A stretch of DNA of 59,630 bases. Source: Erysipelotrichaceae bacterium (GTDB lineage Bacteria; Bacillota_I; Bacilli_A; Erysipelotrichales; Erysipelotrichaceae). The notes under the pieces were generated by a model, which was given only the letters and a program-made list of their open reading frames with translations, did no database searches and was not told the DNA's origin. Position numbers and translations under genes: made by a program. The DNA lies in contig JAIKXJ010000057.1 of NCBI GenBank assembly GCA_024684175.1, positions 1 through 59,630 on the forward strand, read 5' to 3'. Shown here in pieces: positions 7,044 through 15,754 of this stretch; position 1 is the first letter of the stretch; each line of letters starts with the position of its first letter.

Positions 7044-10000
7044 CCAGACACCTCAGCAGCCTTCTTTTCCCGTTGCAAAAATAGATCGCTTCATTTTCAT
7101 TTATATCCTCCTTGCGTTCCGGTGAGAAATAGCGCTGGTAAAAGATGCCGGCACCGATCCAGAGAAAAGAGGAAGGAAGGTCTCCGTATCTTGAAGCTTC
7201 GAGCACTTCGACTGCTTGGTAAGCTTCCCTGTAGACCGTTTTCCGCTGTTCATCAAAGGAAGCGATGACCAGCCTGCCGGAGTGATAGACCTCTTCCCTG
7301 CTTTGCACGTCGATGCCGATCAGGTAAGTCCCGTCTTTTATCTTTGTCCTGATATACGAAGGGATCTCTTTGAGCAACGGTGCGCAGATCACCGGACCTT
7401 GTTTCATCTCTTCCTCCAGGATCGGAATGAAACAGATGAGCTCATCTTTCAATGCGAAAGATTTTCCTTTGTATCTGCTTTTCATGCCGTACAGATAGGA
7501 CAAATCCCCTGCTTCCGAAATATCGATCGAGATGCGGTTTTTGAAGGTCGCCATCAGTTTATACGGAAGCGCAGCGGAGGAAGAAAGGCAGATGAAAGCG
7601 ATGTTCTCACTTTTCTTTTTCAGTACCTCGGTCAGCTTGGCGCTGTAATCTTCTTCATAACTGAAAAAGACGCTCAGGTCTTCGATGACGATGCTGAGCT
7701 TTCGCTCCTCCTTTTCCAGAACTTCGTAGATCCTGAAGATCTCCTGTTTTTCCTCATAGAGATAAGAACCAGCACAATGTTCATAATTGATCCTTTTGTT
7801 TCCGATGAAGATGAAGTCTCTTTGATTCTCGTTCAATGTATTCAGGATGGCGTGATGTTCCTTCTTGCGGGAACTGCAGATCAGCAGATCTTCTTTGAAG
7901 GAATACGCCAGAAGCTCCCGCCGGTCACGGATATAATCGTCGATCTCGCCCAAAACGATGCATTTTCCCTTCGCGAGATCTTTCCTTGCCATGGGAACCG
8001 GCGGATGCAGATCGATCTTTTCGGTCTGTAAAGAAAGTTTTTCACAGACTTCACGGATCTTTCGGATAAAGTAGGTATTTTCGCTCTCACGTTCTCCTGA
8101 AGGGATCTTGATCCTGTTCACGATCTTCAATTCATCGTTCAAAAGACCGACTTCATAAGGATCGTTTCCCGAGATGTCGTTTTTGGCATAGATGCTCTGA
8201 CACGAAAGGATCTGATGATCGCTTTTCAGTAAGAATTCGCCCGGCTTTCGCAGATCGGCACCGGCTTTGTCATGCAGGAGATCCTGTGAATCTTTTTCCT
8301 CCAGGACTTTGAGACAGATCTTGAAATGACAGTTGGACCAGATCTCTTCATCGATGCAGCCGGAAGGCTTCTGGGTGGCAAGGATGAGATGGATGCCCAG
8401 ACTTCGACCGATACGGGCGATCGAGATCAGTTCCTTCACCTGTTCGGGATGTTCCTTCTTCAGTTCAGCGAACTCATCGGCCACGATCAGAAGATGGGCT
8501 ATCTTGGAAAAGCCGTATCTTTCCGGTCCCAGTTCCAGATAGGCATCCAGGTCGAAGACCGCCAGACCTGTTTTGGCGGAGAACTTCGTGAAGATCTCCT
8601 GCCGTTTCCGGCAAAGATTCTTCAGAGCGATGATCAGCCGTTCAAAAACGTTTCCTTCAAGATTCGATACCGAAGCTATGATGTGCTCCGCCGGCCGGTT
8701 TTCGCAAGAGAGCGAGTCGATGATCCCCGAGCCCTTATAGTCGATCACGATGATGTTCAGATACTCCGGAGAGTAGCGGATGCATAGTGACAGCAGCAGA
8801 GAGATGATCAGTTCACTTTTTCCCGAGCCCGTAGCACCGCCGATCAGGCCGTGAGGGCCGTGTGCCGACTGATGCAGGTCGAAATACAAGAGGCGTTTTT
8901 CATAGACGGCGAAATCACAGCGCAGATCCTTGTGTTTCTGCCGATAGCTTTCTTCGATGTCGAAGTCTTTGAACAGTTTCGCAAACGATAACTCATCTTT
9001 TTTCATGAACTGCATGTTGAAACTGCCGAGTTCATGGAAACGCTCCTTCAGATCGCAGGTCTCCAGAACATAAGAAAAAGCCGTCCTGCTTTGTCCGTAC
9101 AGGATGCCGCTGGCTTTGGCAAGATCGACGATCGTATCCGATCGCTTGAAGATCTTGCCTTCTTCTTCAGTGAAACGCAGGACGCAGATCTTCTTATTCT
9201 GAAATGAAAACGGAACATCTTCCATCGTGAACAGAAACAGAGGTCGCTCCTGGCTCTTCTGATCGAGTTCCAGAAGGCTTCGTTCTTCATGAAAACAAAG
9301 CCGTTCCGTTTCAGTGAACATATGCGGCAGATCATAAAACAAGGAGATCAAGGCGCTGTCCTTACAATAGACAGCGACCGCGATATCATCAAAACTGTGC
9401 TTATAACAAAGTTCCAGCAGGAAACGCAGGAAAAAATAACGTTTCTGCGACTTCTTACATAAAAAAGTGATATCCTGCCCTTCTCTCAGTTTCAGTAACA
9501 AAGGCAGCGGGCCGACCTGTTTCAATAAGGCGGCGATCGCTCGATAACGCTTTTCGATCACTTCATTCGCGCTGTGATGAGCGAAGGGATGGCTTTCCTG
9601 ATGCATACCCAAACTCAGACACAGGAAATCCTCCTCTTCCGCGTTCAGATAGAACGGATCCTTGTAAAGCTCCTTCAAAGAAAAATACAGATCTTTTCTT
9701 TCCTCTGCGTAGAGGCTGATGTTTTCTTTCAGCTGCTTCTCGTAGTCATCCAGATAAATCAAATAGTCTTTGAGTACCTCTTTTTCTTTCTTTTCGTTTT
9801 CCTTCCGGTCCCTGCGATGAAACAGCAGCGGCAGGACCACCATACTGATAAGCATCGCGACCGGAGAGATCACATAGACCAGGGAATCGAGAAGCGGTTT
9901 TCCTTCCGCCTGACTCTTATATAAGCTCAGCCCCGAGATAAGACAGACCGAAAGACCCATGATAAGTCCGGGAAGGACCGCTGCCCAAGGATCCTGCAGC

Positions 10001-10650
10001 TGTTTTTTCTCATACGGGACATAGTCCCTGAGCTCCGGTATAGTCAGTTTGTTTCCGTCCTTTCCGTGAAAGAAGGAAGTCTTTGTCTTGTGTAAAGGAT
10101 AAGAAAGACGGTGTTCCTTCACTTCATAGACGGGAAGGCTGTTTTTCACATGAAAAGAATTGATGTAAAGAAAATCCCGGTAATAAAAGATGCGTAAGCC
10201 TAATACGGCGATCTGGTCACCGTCCTTTAGCTTAAATCCATCATAGGAGCCTTCATTGACCGAGAAACAAAGATCGGAGTCGATGATCCCGTCCCGCAGG
10301 ATGAAACTTCCTTTCTGCAGATAAGGGTCATCGCTCTTCAAGTCGGCATCAGGCAAAGAAGAAAGGATGAGATCGCGGTTCTCATAAAACCCGTAGTCTT
10401 GCGCACCGTGATCATCGGGATAAACGAAGAGTTCATAACTTCTGAAGCCTTCCGAAGATTCGATCCGATAGGCTTTCTCCTGCAGCCGGCAGGTCTTTTC
10501 CCCGTCCTCAAGAACATAGCCCTTCGCACAGCTCAGATACGGGATGCCTTTCTTGTAATAGACGTCGATCCCTTCATAATGAAACGGCTCTTCTTTGTGT
10601 AAAAGAGCCCGTATCAGTTTTTTCTCGTCACGCAGGATCAGGTATTTCAT
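7033..10650 (-). CDS. essC: Type VII secretion ATPase EssC-like (FtsK/SpoIIIE family), short form
   Basis: A 1205-residue membrane ATPase, the likely motor of a type VIIb-like system. Residues about 1-200 carry an FHA-like region (KDGDQIAVLGLRIFYY at 142-157). Two membrane helices lie at about 223-243 and 255-277. The first FtsK/SpoIIIE domain is intact, with Walker A GATGSGKS at 605-612 and Walker B LLIVADEF at 720-727. The second domain (about 870-1060) lacks a P-loop (LLICSSRKKEHHAIL where the Gly-Lys-Ser/Thr motif is expected). The third is reduced to about 100 residues with no Walker motifs. Staphylococcal EssC is near 1480 residues with three domains. Its start overlaps the preceding lipoprotein stop (ATGA). 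Confidence 0.88.
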   Translation of the reverse strand: MKYLILRDEKKLIRALLHKEEPFHYEGIDVYYKKGIPYLSCAKGYVLEDGEKTCRLQEKAYRIESSEGFRSYELFVYPDDHGAQDYGFYENRDLILSSLPDADLKSDDPYLQKGSFILRDGIIDSDLCFSVNEGSYDGFKLKDGDQIAVLGLRIFYYRDFLYINSFHVKNSLPVYEVKEHRLSYPLHKTKTSFFHGKDGNKLTIPELRDYVPYEKKQLQDPWAAVLPGLIMGLSVCLISGLSLYKSQAEGKPLLDSLVYVISPVAMLISMVVLPLLFHRRDRKENEKKEKEVLKDYLIYLDDYEKQLKENISLYAEERKDLYFSLKELYKDPFYLNAEEEDFLCLSLGMHQESHPFAHHSANEVIEKRYRAIAALLKQVGPLPLLLKLREGQDITFLCKKSQKRYFFLRFLLELCYKHSFDDIAVAVYCKDSALISLFYDLPHMFTETERLCFHEERSLLELDQKSQERPLFLFTMEDVPFSFQNKKICVLRFTEEEGKIFKRSDTIVDLAKASGILYGQSRTAFSYVLETCDLKERFHELGSFNMQFMKKDELSFAKLFKDFDIEESYRQKHKDLRCDFAVYEKRLLYFDLHQSAHGPHGLIGGATGSGKSELIISLLLSLCIRYSPEYLNIIVIDYKGSGIIDSLSCENRPAEHIIASVSNLEGNVFERLIIALKNLCRKRQEIFTKFSAKTGLAVFDLDAYLELGPERYGFSKIAHLLIVADEFAELKKEHPEQVKELISIARIGRSLGIHLILATQKPSGCIDEEIWSNCHFKICLKVLEEKDSQDLLHDKAGADLRKPGEFLLKSDHQILSCQSIYAKNDISGNDPYEVGLLNDELKIVNRIKIPSGERESENTYFIRKIREVCEKLSLQTEKIDLHPPVPMARKDLAKGKCIVLGEIDDYIRDRRELLAYSFKEDLLICSSRKKEHHAILNTLNENQRDFIFIGNKRINYEHCAGSYLYEEKQEIFRIYEVLEKEERKLSIVIEDLSVFFSYEEDYSAKLTEVLKKKSENIAFICLSSSAALPYKLMATFKNRISIDISEAGDLSYLYGMKSRYKGKSFALKDELICFIPILEEEMKQGPVICAPLLKEIPSYIRTKIKDGTYLIGIDVQSREEVYHSGRLVIASFDEQRKTVYREAYQAVEVLEASRYGDLPSSFLWIGAGIFYQRYFSPERKEDINENEAIYFCNGKRRLLRCLDGS

Positions 10651-12224
10651 TGTGTGGATACCAGGATGTTGATATAGGAAACGTAGTTTCCGTCTTCCGT
10701 AAAGACTTTGATGCGCACACTTCCCGGAACTGCCGCATGGATGACTCCGTTTTCGACCGCGGCGATCGAAGGATCTTCGCTCTCATAAAGCAGATCGCTT
10801 TTTTCATAGCCTTCCGGCAGCGCCTTGATCCCGATCGCATACGTGTCCTGTTTATGTAAGACCTCCGCATAGGAAGATAGGACGATCCTGTCAGAAGTCA
10901 CCTTCTCCATCTGGATGATCTGCGTTTTCTGCGTTCGGGTACATTTTTCGACAAAGTGACCGTTTTCGATGTGATGGAGATCGCCGAAGATCTGGTCCTC
11001 TTCATCCATCAGCGAATACGCCTTGGAAAGGCCGAACTTGTTCATCTGTGTTCCTGCCGTGTTGAACTTGAGATCACACAGATAATGCAAACTCACGTCT
11101 CCGCAGACCAGGACATCGGGATTCCCCTGTGCCAGCTCACTCAATCCGGAGTACGGGACCGCAGAGCTTTCCGCTTCCAAAGTTCCGTCTTCCCTCACAT
11201 AATGCAGAGTGGAACGTACGACGCCTCTTGCCCCGGAATCGAGTTTGACGTTTGCCAGTTTCATCCCCATCGTTTCCGCCGCAAAATCGATCCCTAAGAC
11301 CGCTTTGCCGGAGGCCTGCAGGATGGAATTGAGATCGTGGGTATTTTCATTGATGTAACGGATCTTTCCCCCTCTTGTCTCGAAACCGAGCTCATGGCTG
11401 TTGTAAAGGACGAATTCGGTCTTTCCCGATACATAGAGCTTGATCTTGAGATCGAGGACGATGAAGACACCGGGCAGTTCTTTCAGAGGGACTTTGATCT
11501 TACATAAAGGAAGCGATGCTTCCTCGTCTTCCTGCAGGGGTTCCAGCAGGGAATGCAGAAGGTTTTGAAAGCTCGATGCGTCCAGATCCTTGAAACGGAC
11601 GCGGTAGTTTTTATATTTGCCGGTGCTGACACCGAGTTTTTCCGTCGTTTTGAAATCCAAAGTAAAGAAACAGTTCTTGAGATCGTTTTTCTTGTCCTTC
11701 CATTTGAATACTGTTTTCACATTATGCACGGACGCATCGAAATAGATGTTGAAGCCTTTGACGCTTTTGGAGACATGCAGATCCACGCCGGAACTGTTGA
11801 GACTGTAGGAGATACGGAAACCGTCTTTATGAAAGACGTGAGGATCTTCATATGACAAAAGATCATAGTTTTCATTGATGTAAGAGGTATCCTCATACGT
11901 TTCGCCAAACGGGACGACGACAGCCCGCTCGAAGTCCAGGGCTTCTTCATCCTGCAAGATCAGTTCTTCATAGACCTCTTCGTAGGAAGCCGGGATATAG
12001 GAGATCCCGTCTTCATCGACCAGGACTTTATAATACCCGTCCTCTTCTTTGATCAGATCCCCGTCATTCAAAGGATCTTCTTTGTCCTTGAGTACGGACT
12101 TCAACTTTTCTTCGTAAAGCGTCTCAAATTCAGGATGGTTCAAGAGTGAAACGGCCGCATCGATGATCTTCTCCGCTGTCTTTTCCGAAACTTGTTGTTC
12201 CTTTTGGACGCCCCTTTCGATCAA
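10647..12224 (-). CDS. T7SS-locus lipoprotein, downstream part after a frameshift (Big2-like C-terminus)
   Basis: A 525-residue frame whose only early start is a TTG at 12224 without a ribosome site. The open frame continues upstream to about 12287, where 21 further codons including DVDEDGLNYL (a calcium-loop-like DxDxDG motif) join smoothly onto the lipoprotein frame at 12245-12520. The two are therefore one gene of about 624 residues broken at a five-A run (12284-12288). The middle is beta-rich with no recognised family. The last about 65 residues (YESEDPSIAAVENGVIHAAV...) resemble a bacterial Ig-like group 2 domain. Its place between the WXG100 genes and essC suggests an extracellular component or substrate-interacting protein of the secretion system; the function is unknown. 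Confidence 0.7.
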   Translation of the reverse strand: MIERGVQKEQQVSEKTAEKIIDAAVSLLNHPEFETLYEEKLKSVLKDKEDPLNDGDLIKEEDGYYKVLVDEDGISYIPASYEEVYEELILQDEEALDFERAVVVPFGETYEDTSYINENYDLLSYEDPHVFHKDGFRISYSLNSSGVDLHVSKSVKGFNIYFDASVHNVKTVFKWKDKKNDLKNCFFTLDFKTTEKLGVSTGKYKNYRVRFKDLDASSFQNLLHSLLEPLQEDEEASLPLCKIKVPLKELPGVFIVLDLKIKLYVSGKTEFVLYNSHELGFETRGGKIRYINENTHDLNSILQASGKAVLGIDFAAETMGMKLANVKLDSGARGVVRSTLHYVREDGTLEAESSAVPYSGLSELAQGNPDVLVCGDVSLHYLCDLKFNTAGTQMNKFGLSKAYSLMDEEDQIFGDLHHIENGHFVEKCTRTQKTQIIQMEKVTSDRIVLSSYAEVLHKQDTYAIGIKALPEGYEKSDLLYESEDPSIAAVENGVIHAAVPGSVRIKVFTEDGNYVSYINILVSTQ

Positions 12225-12244
12225 GCCTTCCTTTTTCAGATAAT

Positions 12245-12520
12245 TCAGTCCGTCTTCATCGACATCCAGAAGAGAAGCGAAAGTTTTTCCAAAAGATCAT
12301 AAGTCAAAGGTTCCTCATAAGAGACGTCTTCCATTCCCGATACGCCCCAGTCCGTCAGCGCTTGGATGTCTTCCTTCGTGTTGAGGCCCTGCCCTATGCC
12401 GCTTTTCAAGGCCAGAGAAGAAAGAAAGCCGCCGGTACTGTAGGAAGGCTCTGCTTTGCAGGAAACAAGGCACAAAGCCAATAAAGATCCCGCAAAGCAG
12501 ATGCCGGTCTTCCTAAGCAA
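12245..12520 (-). CDS. T7SS-locus lipoprotein, signal-peptide part before the frameshift
   Basis: A 91-residue frame starting at a TTG that overlaps the stop of the preceding WXG100 gene. The N-terminus has Arg/Lys then a hydrophobic core ending in LVSC, a lipobox, so Cys21 would be lipidated. Residues 1-78 look like genuine protein; the last about 12 (LSLLFWMSMKTD) are out-of-frame read-through to a chance stop. A -1 shift at GAA-AAA (residues 78-79) restores a continuous protein with the downstream frame. Possible causes are a real mutation, phase variation, programmed slippage or a homopolymer sequencing error. Confidence 0.7.
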   Translation of the reverse strand: MLRKTGICFAGSLLALCLVSCKAEPSYSTGGFLSSLALKSGIGQGLNTKEDIQALTDWGVSGMEDVSYEEPLTYDLLEKLSLLFWMSMKTD

Positions 12521-12812
12521 AGTTCGATGCGTTGGCGACGATCGTCGATTCCAGGGAATCGTAATCGTTCACTGCCGAATCCAGAAACCGGGCATAGGAA
12601 TCGATGACTTCGTATTCATCGATGAACTTACCGGAAAACTTCTGAAAACGGGACAGCAGCATCTCTTCGCCATCCGAGAGCCAGATGCTGTTGAGCTCGT
12701 GCATGATCCTGGAAACATAAGTCAGGATATCATCGAGCGCCGAATTATGATTTCTGATCGCTGCAGCGGTCTCTGCCACCTCAGGCAGAGTGATCCTTAT
12801 CGTGTTTTCCAT
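12513..12812 (-). CDS. WXG100-like protein (second, variant motif)
   Basis: A 99-residue, probably helical-hairpin protein with the size and shape of WXG100/EsxA family members, which are secreted as dimers by the EssC machine. The central turn is SIWLSDGEE, so the tryptophan and glycine are three residues apart (WxxxG) instead of the usual WxG. It follows the canonical WXG100 gene by 7 bases and overlaps the lipoprotein start. It may form a heterodimer with its neighbour. No good ribosome site is visible before the ATG, so translational coupling is likely. Confidence 0.72.
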   Translation of the reverse strand: MENTIRITLPEVAETAAAIRNHNSALDDILTYVSRIMHELNSIWLSDGEEMLLSRFQKFSGKFIDEYEVIDSYARFLDSAVNDYDSLESTIVANASNFA

Positions 12813-12819
12813 AAATGTT

Positions 12820-13122
12820 TCATACCGATCTCAATCTTGAGGCTCTGGCATAGATCTCGTCCTGCGTCTGCCGATAGGCTCTGGCGGAATTACGCAGAAA
12901 ATCTGCGTACTGGCGCATAATGATGGAGATCTGCCTCAGATCATCTTCGAATCCCTTGATCTGGTTGGTAAAAGCCGTATTATCTTTCCCCTTCCAGGAC
13001 TGGGACATCTTGTCGACTTGAACGTAGATCGCCTGATAAGTGCGGTCATAATCTCTGTTGGCTTCTTCGATCTTCAGAGCTGCGGATTCAAGCCGTTCCG
13101 GTTCGACCATGATTGATCTCAT
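12820..13122 (-). CDS. WXG100 family secretion substrate (EsxA-like)
   Basis: A 100-residue protein with two predicted helices around SQSWKGKDN, a true WxG turn at about residues 43-45, the hallmark of the ESAT-6/WXG100 family. These proteins are exported by EssC and are often needed for the machine to work. It opens the minus-strand cluster WXG100, WXG100-like, lipoprotein, essC, esaB-like. GGAGG lies 9 bases before the ATG at 13122. A later in-frame ATG (residue 5) is less well placed. The gap before it (13123-13205) should hold the operon promoter, but no convincing -35/-10 pair could be picked. Confidence 0.88.
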   Translation of the reverse strand: MRSIMVEPERLESAALKIEEANRDYDRTYQAIYVQVDKMSQSWKGKDNTAFTNQIKGFEDDLRQISIIMRQYADFLRNSARAYRQTQDEIYARASRLRSV

Positions 13123-13205
13123 AAAGTATTTCCTCCTTCATATCGTTATTCGACGGAAAAGGAAGCGATTCCTATACTCTCAAGAAGCTTTTCAAGGAAA
13201 AGCAC

Positions 13206-13233
13206 AAAAAAACGAGGGATCTCCCTCGTTTTT
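13206..13233 (-). terminator. Rho-independent terminator of the glucan operon
   Basis: A hairpin with arms ACGAGGG/CCCTCGT flanked by A and T runs lies 21 bases past the nitroreductase stop, with a T run on the minus strand. It separates the glucan operon from the type VII operon downstream. Confidence 0.88.
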
Positions 13234-13253
13234 AGCTAATACACGGCGAAGTC

Positions 13254-13787
13254 TTATCTGACCTTCAGGATCTCATCAAGTTCCTTGCGTTTGTTGATCC
13301 TCGGTTCTCCGTCCCCTTTGCCGATCGCGATCACCGGTAAGATGATCTCATCGTCCGGAATGGCGAAATAAGCACGCAGAGCGTCCTCGTCACGGATACC
13401 CATGATCAAGGTATCATAGCCCAGTTCCCTGGCTTTGAGGACCAGATAGGCATTGGCCAAGCCCAGGTCGTAAGCGCCCCACAAGTCGCCTTCCGAGCTC
13501 ATCTGATCGGCCTTCAAAGCGCCGGAGAGTCCTTTCTTGAACGAAGCGACGATATAAGCGGCATTCATCGAAGAATTGCGATTGAAATCCGGCAAGGTCT
13601 CGCGTACTGCCTGTATCGCTTCTTCAGATAAGGCGACGTAATATCTGCCCGTCTGTGAATTCTTCCAGGACGGCGCCATCTTCACACATTCGAAGATCGC
13701 ATCGATATCCTCTTTTTGGACTTGTCCGTCTTTATACTTGCGGATGCTTCGTCTGATCTTTGTCAATTCACTGAATTCCATGTTCAT
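13254..13787 (-). CDS. Nitroreductase family protein
   Basis: A 177-residue flavin-dependent oxidoreductase. The N-terminus FSELTKIRRSIRKYKD is the usual RxSxRxY phosphate-binding opening of nitroreductases. LVLKARELGYDTLIMGIRDEDALR (about 115-138) is the conserved C-terminal helix and turn, followed by DDEIILPVIAIGKGD. It is expected to bind FMN and use NAD(P)H; the substrate is unknown. It is the last gene of the minus-strand glucan operon, overlapping the aldose epimerase gene by 4 bases. No link to sugar use is evident. Confidence 0.88.
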   Translation of the reverse strand: MNMEFSELTKIRRSIRKYKDGQVQKEDIDAIFECVKMAPSWKNSQTGRYYVALSEEAIQAVRETLPDFNRNSSMNAAYIVASFKKGLSGALKADQMSSEGDLWGAYDLGLANAYLVLKARELGYDTLIMGIRDEDALRAYFAIPDDEIILPVIAIGKGDGEPRINKRKELDEILKVR

Positions 13788-14743
13788 TCCTTTCCTGCCG
13801 TTTTGATCTCGTAACGGATATAATGGGACATCGTTTCACCCTTTTTCAATATCGGAAGCAGATACTTCTCCCCGTAATTGATGCCGTTGGGGAAATACTG
13901 ACATTCTAAGGCAAGACCGCCGTAAGACTTATAGGTCTTTCCGTATTTTCCTTGTTCCCCGCCCAGATAATAAGCAGTATAAACATGCATATCCGGCAGG
14001 TCGGAATAGACGTTGAGCTGCAGCTTTCCATTGCGGAAGCTTGCCATCAGCTTGTCGGAGAAGTCCTCCCAGACATAGTTGTTGTCGATCCCACGCTCCA
14101 GTCTTGAAAGATTGGCGCGAAGCTTGGTGAAACTTGTGAAATCATAAGGCGTATCCTTGACTTCTTTGACTTCATCCAAGGTCAGAGAATAAGCATCGAC
14201 CGGTGCATATCTGTCTGTAGTGATATACAGTTCATCATCGAGTATGTCATCCTCTCCCAGAGTGAAATAAGAGTGATTGGTTATATTGAACAAAGTATCG
14301 GCATCGCTTTGTCCGCTGAAGGAAAAGATCAGCGAATCCTTTTCCAACCGATATGTGACCTTGGTCGTCAGGTTTCCGGGGAAGCCTTCTTCCCCGTCCT
14401 TGGAGAAATACGACAGCGTGATCTGATCCTGTTTCAGCTCTGTGACTTCCCAGGTCTTGAATGCGAAACCGTTGACACCGCCGCCGTGCAGCTGGTTCAT
14501 GTTGTCGTTGACACTGAGCTGGTATGTCTTGCCGTCAAGCGTGAACTTTGCCTCACCGATGCGGTTGGCATTGCGGCCGATCGTCGCACCGAGGTTGGGA
14601 CCCGGGTTGTTCCGATACCCCTCTTCGTCATCGAAACCCAGGACGAGGTCGATGCCGCTTGCCTTGTCGATGAGCCTGCATAAGGTCGCACCGAGCTGAG
14701 CGATCTGCGCTTTCAGATATTCGTTTTCAATCGTATAGATCAT
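13784..14743 (-). CDS. galM: Aldose 1-epimerase (mutarotase)
   Basis: A 319-residue cytoplasmic enzyme that interconverts alpha and beta anomers of aldoses. The family blocks are all present: GATIGRNANRI at about 53-63, NQLHGGGVNGFAFKTW (substrate-binding His), NITNHSYFTLG (second His), and ALECQYFPNGINYG, with the catalytic Glu, near the C-terminus. It lies in the glucan operon between the LacI regulator and the nitroreductase. Sugar anomers released from cellodextrins or fed to glucokinase would be its natural substrates here, though the sugar is inferred from context only. The start overlaps the lacI-type stop. Confidence 0.9.
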   Translation of the reverse strand: MIYTIENEYLKAQIAQLGATLCRLIDKASGIDLVLGFDDEEGYRNNPGPNLGATIGRNANRIGEAKFTLDGKTYQLSVNDNMNQLHGGGVNGFAFKTWEVTELKQDQITLSYFSKDGEEGFPGNLTTKVTYRLEKDSLIFSFSGQSDADTLFNITNHSYFTLGEDDILDDELYITTDRYAPVDAYSLTLDEVKEVKDTPYDFTSFTKLRANLSRLERGIDNNYVWEDFSDKLMASFRNGKLQLNVYSDLPDMHVYTAYYLGGEQGKYGKTYKSYGGLALECQYFPNGINYGEKYLLPILKKGETMSHYIRYEIKTAGKE

Positions 14744-15750
14744 TTCGTCTCATCTCCCATATTTTTGATCGTTCTGCCTTCAAGGAATCTTCCGTAGACG
14801 ATGACTCTTTCCGGAGGAAGCTCCGGTTCCGCGATCATCTGCAAGAGTTTCCGGGCGGCCAGCAGGCCGAGTTCTTTCGTATTCTGTTCATAGGTGGACA
14901 GTTTCATGATCTTGGCCATGTTGATGCCGTCATACCCAACTGCCGAGATGTCTTCCGGGATCGAGAGACCGCGCGAGGTGATCGCTTCCAGACCGCCGAT
15001 ATAGGAATAATCATCCGGGAAGATGATCAGGGAAGGCCGTTGTTCCAAATCGAGAAGGATCTTGGTCTTATCGGCGCAATCCTGGATATCGTGATAGTGA
15101 CCGGCGATGACGTTGGAAGACGGGATCTGCAGGCCGAGCTGCGAACAGGCACTGTAGAAAGAAGTCAGCCGCTGTCTTGTGACGAAGGTATCATCTCCGT
15201 GGATGAAGGCGATGTTGCGATGCCCCATTTTATAGGCATAACGGACGATATCGCCAAGCCCCTGCTGGTTGTCGGAAAGCACCGCCGCGCAGCCATCCAG
15301 AACATAATCAACGGTCACAACCGGGATCTTCGCATCCGCCAGTTCACGGATCTCCGGATCCTCAAAATCTGCCGTCATGATGCAGACACCGTCGACATTG
15401 CGGTATTCCACATGTTTCAGGAAGGTCGTCTTGACACCGGCGATCGCATGGTTGATGAACGTGATGTCGTAACCGTGCTTCTCCGCTTCCCTCTGAAAAC
15501 TCTCCAGGATCATCGAAAAATATTCGTGGCTGAAACCCGCCCGTTCATCCGCAAACAGGATGCCGAGGTTATAGGTCTTATTGGTCTTCAAAGCTCTGGC
15601 GGCAACGTTGGCTGTATAACCCAGTTTCAATGCGGCCTTGCGGACTTTTTCCTTGGTCGTCTCCGAAATATCGCTTTGATCGTTCAGTGCCTTGGATACG
15701 GTCGCTACCGAAACTTTGCATTCTTTTGCTATGTCTTTGATCGATGCCAT
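14740..15750 (-). CDS. LacI family transcriptional regulator of the glucan locus
   Basis: A 336-residue regulator. Residues 1-56 form the LacI DNA-binding domain (SIKDIAKECKVSVATVSKALN), and the hinge helix includes AARAL. The rest is a periplasmic-binding-protein-like effector domain (VTVDYVLDG, IAFIHGD, SAVGYDGI). It sits inside the operon, 4 bases after the GH5 stop. By family behaviour it would repress the divergent transporter and phosphorylase promoters until a cello-oligosaccharide binds. Candidate operators are in the 21275-21478 gap. Confidence 0.92.
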   Translation of the reverse strand: MASIKDIAKECKVSVATVSKALNDQSDISETTKEKVRKAALKLGYTANVAARALKTNKTYNLGILFADERAGFSHEYFSMILESFQREAEKHGYDITFINHAIAGVKTTFLKHVEYRNVDGVCIMTADFEDPEIRELADAKIPVVTVDYVLDGCAAVLSDNQQGLGDIVRYAYKMGHRNIAFIHGDDTFVTRQRLTSFYSACSQLGLQIPSSNVIAGHYHDIQDCADKTKILLDLEQRPSLIIFPDDYSYIGGLEAITSRGLSIPEDISAVGYDGINMAKIMKLSTYEQNTKELGLLAARKLLQMIAEPELPPERVIVYGRFLEGRTIKNMGDETK

Positions 15751-15754
15751 AATC

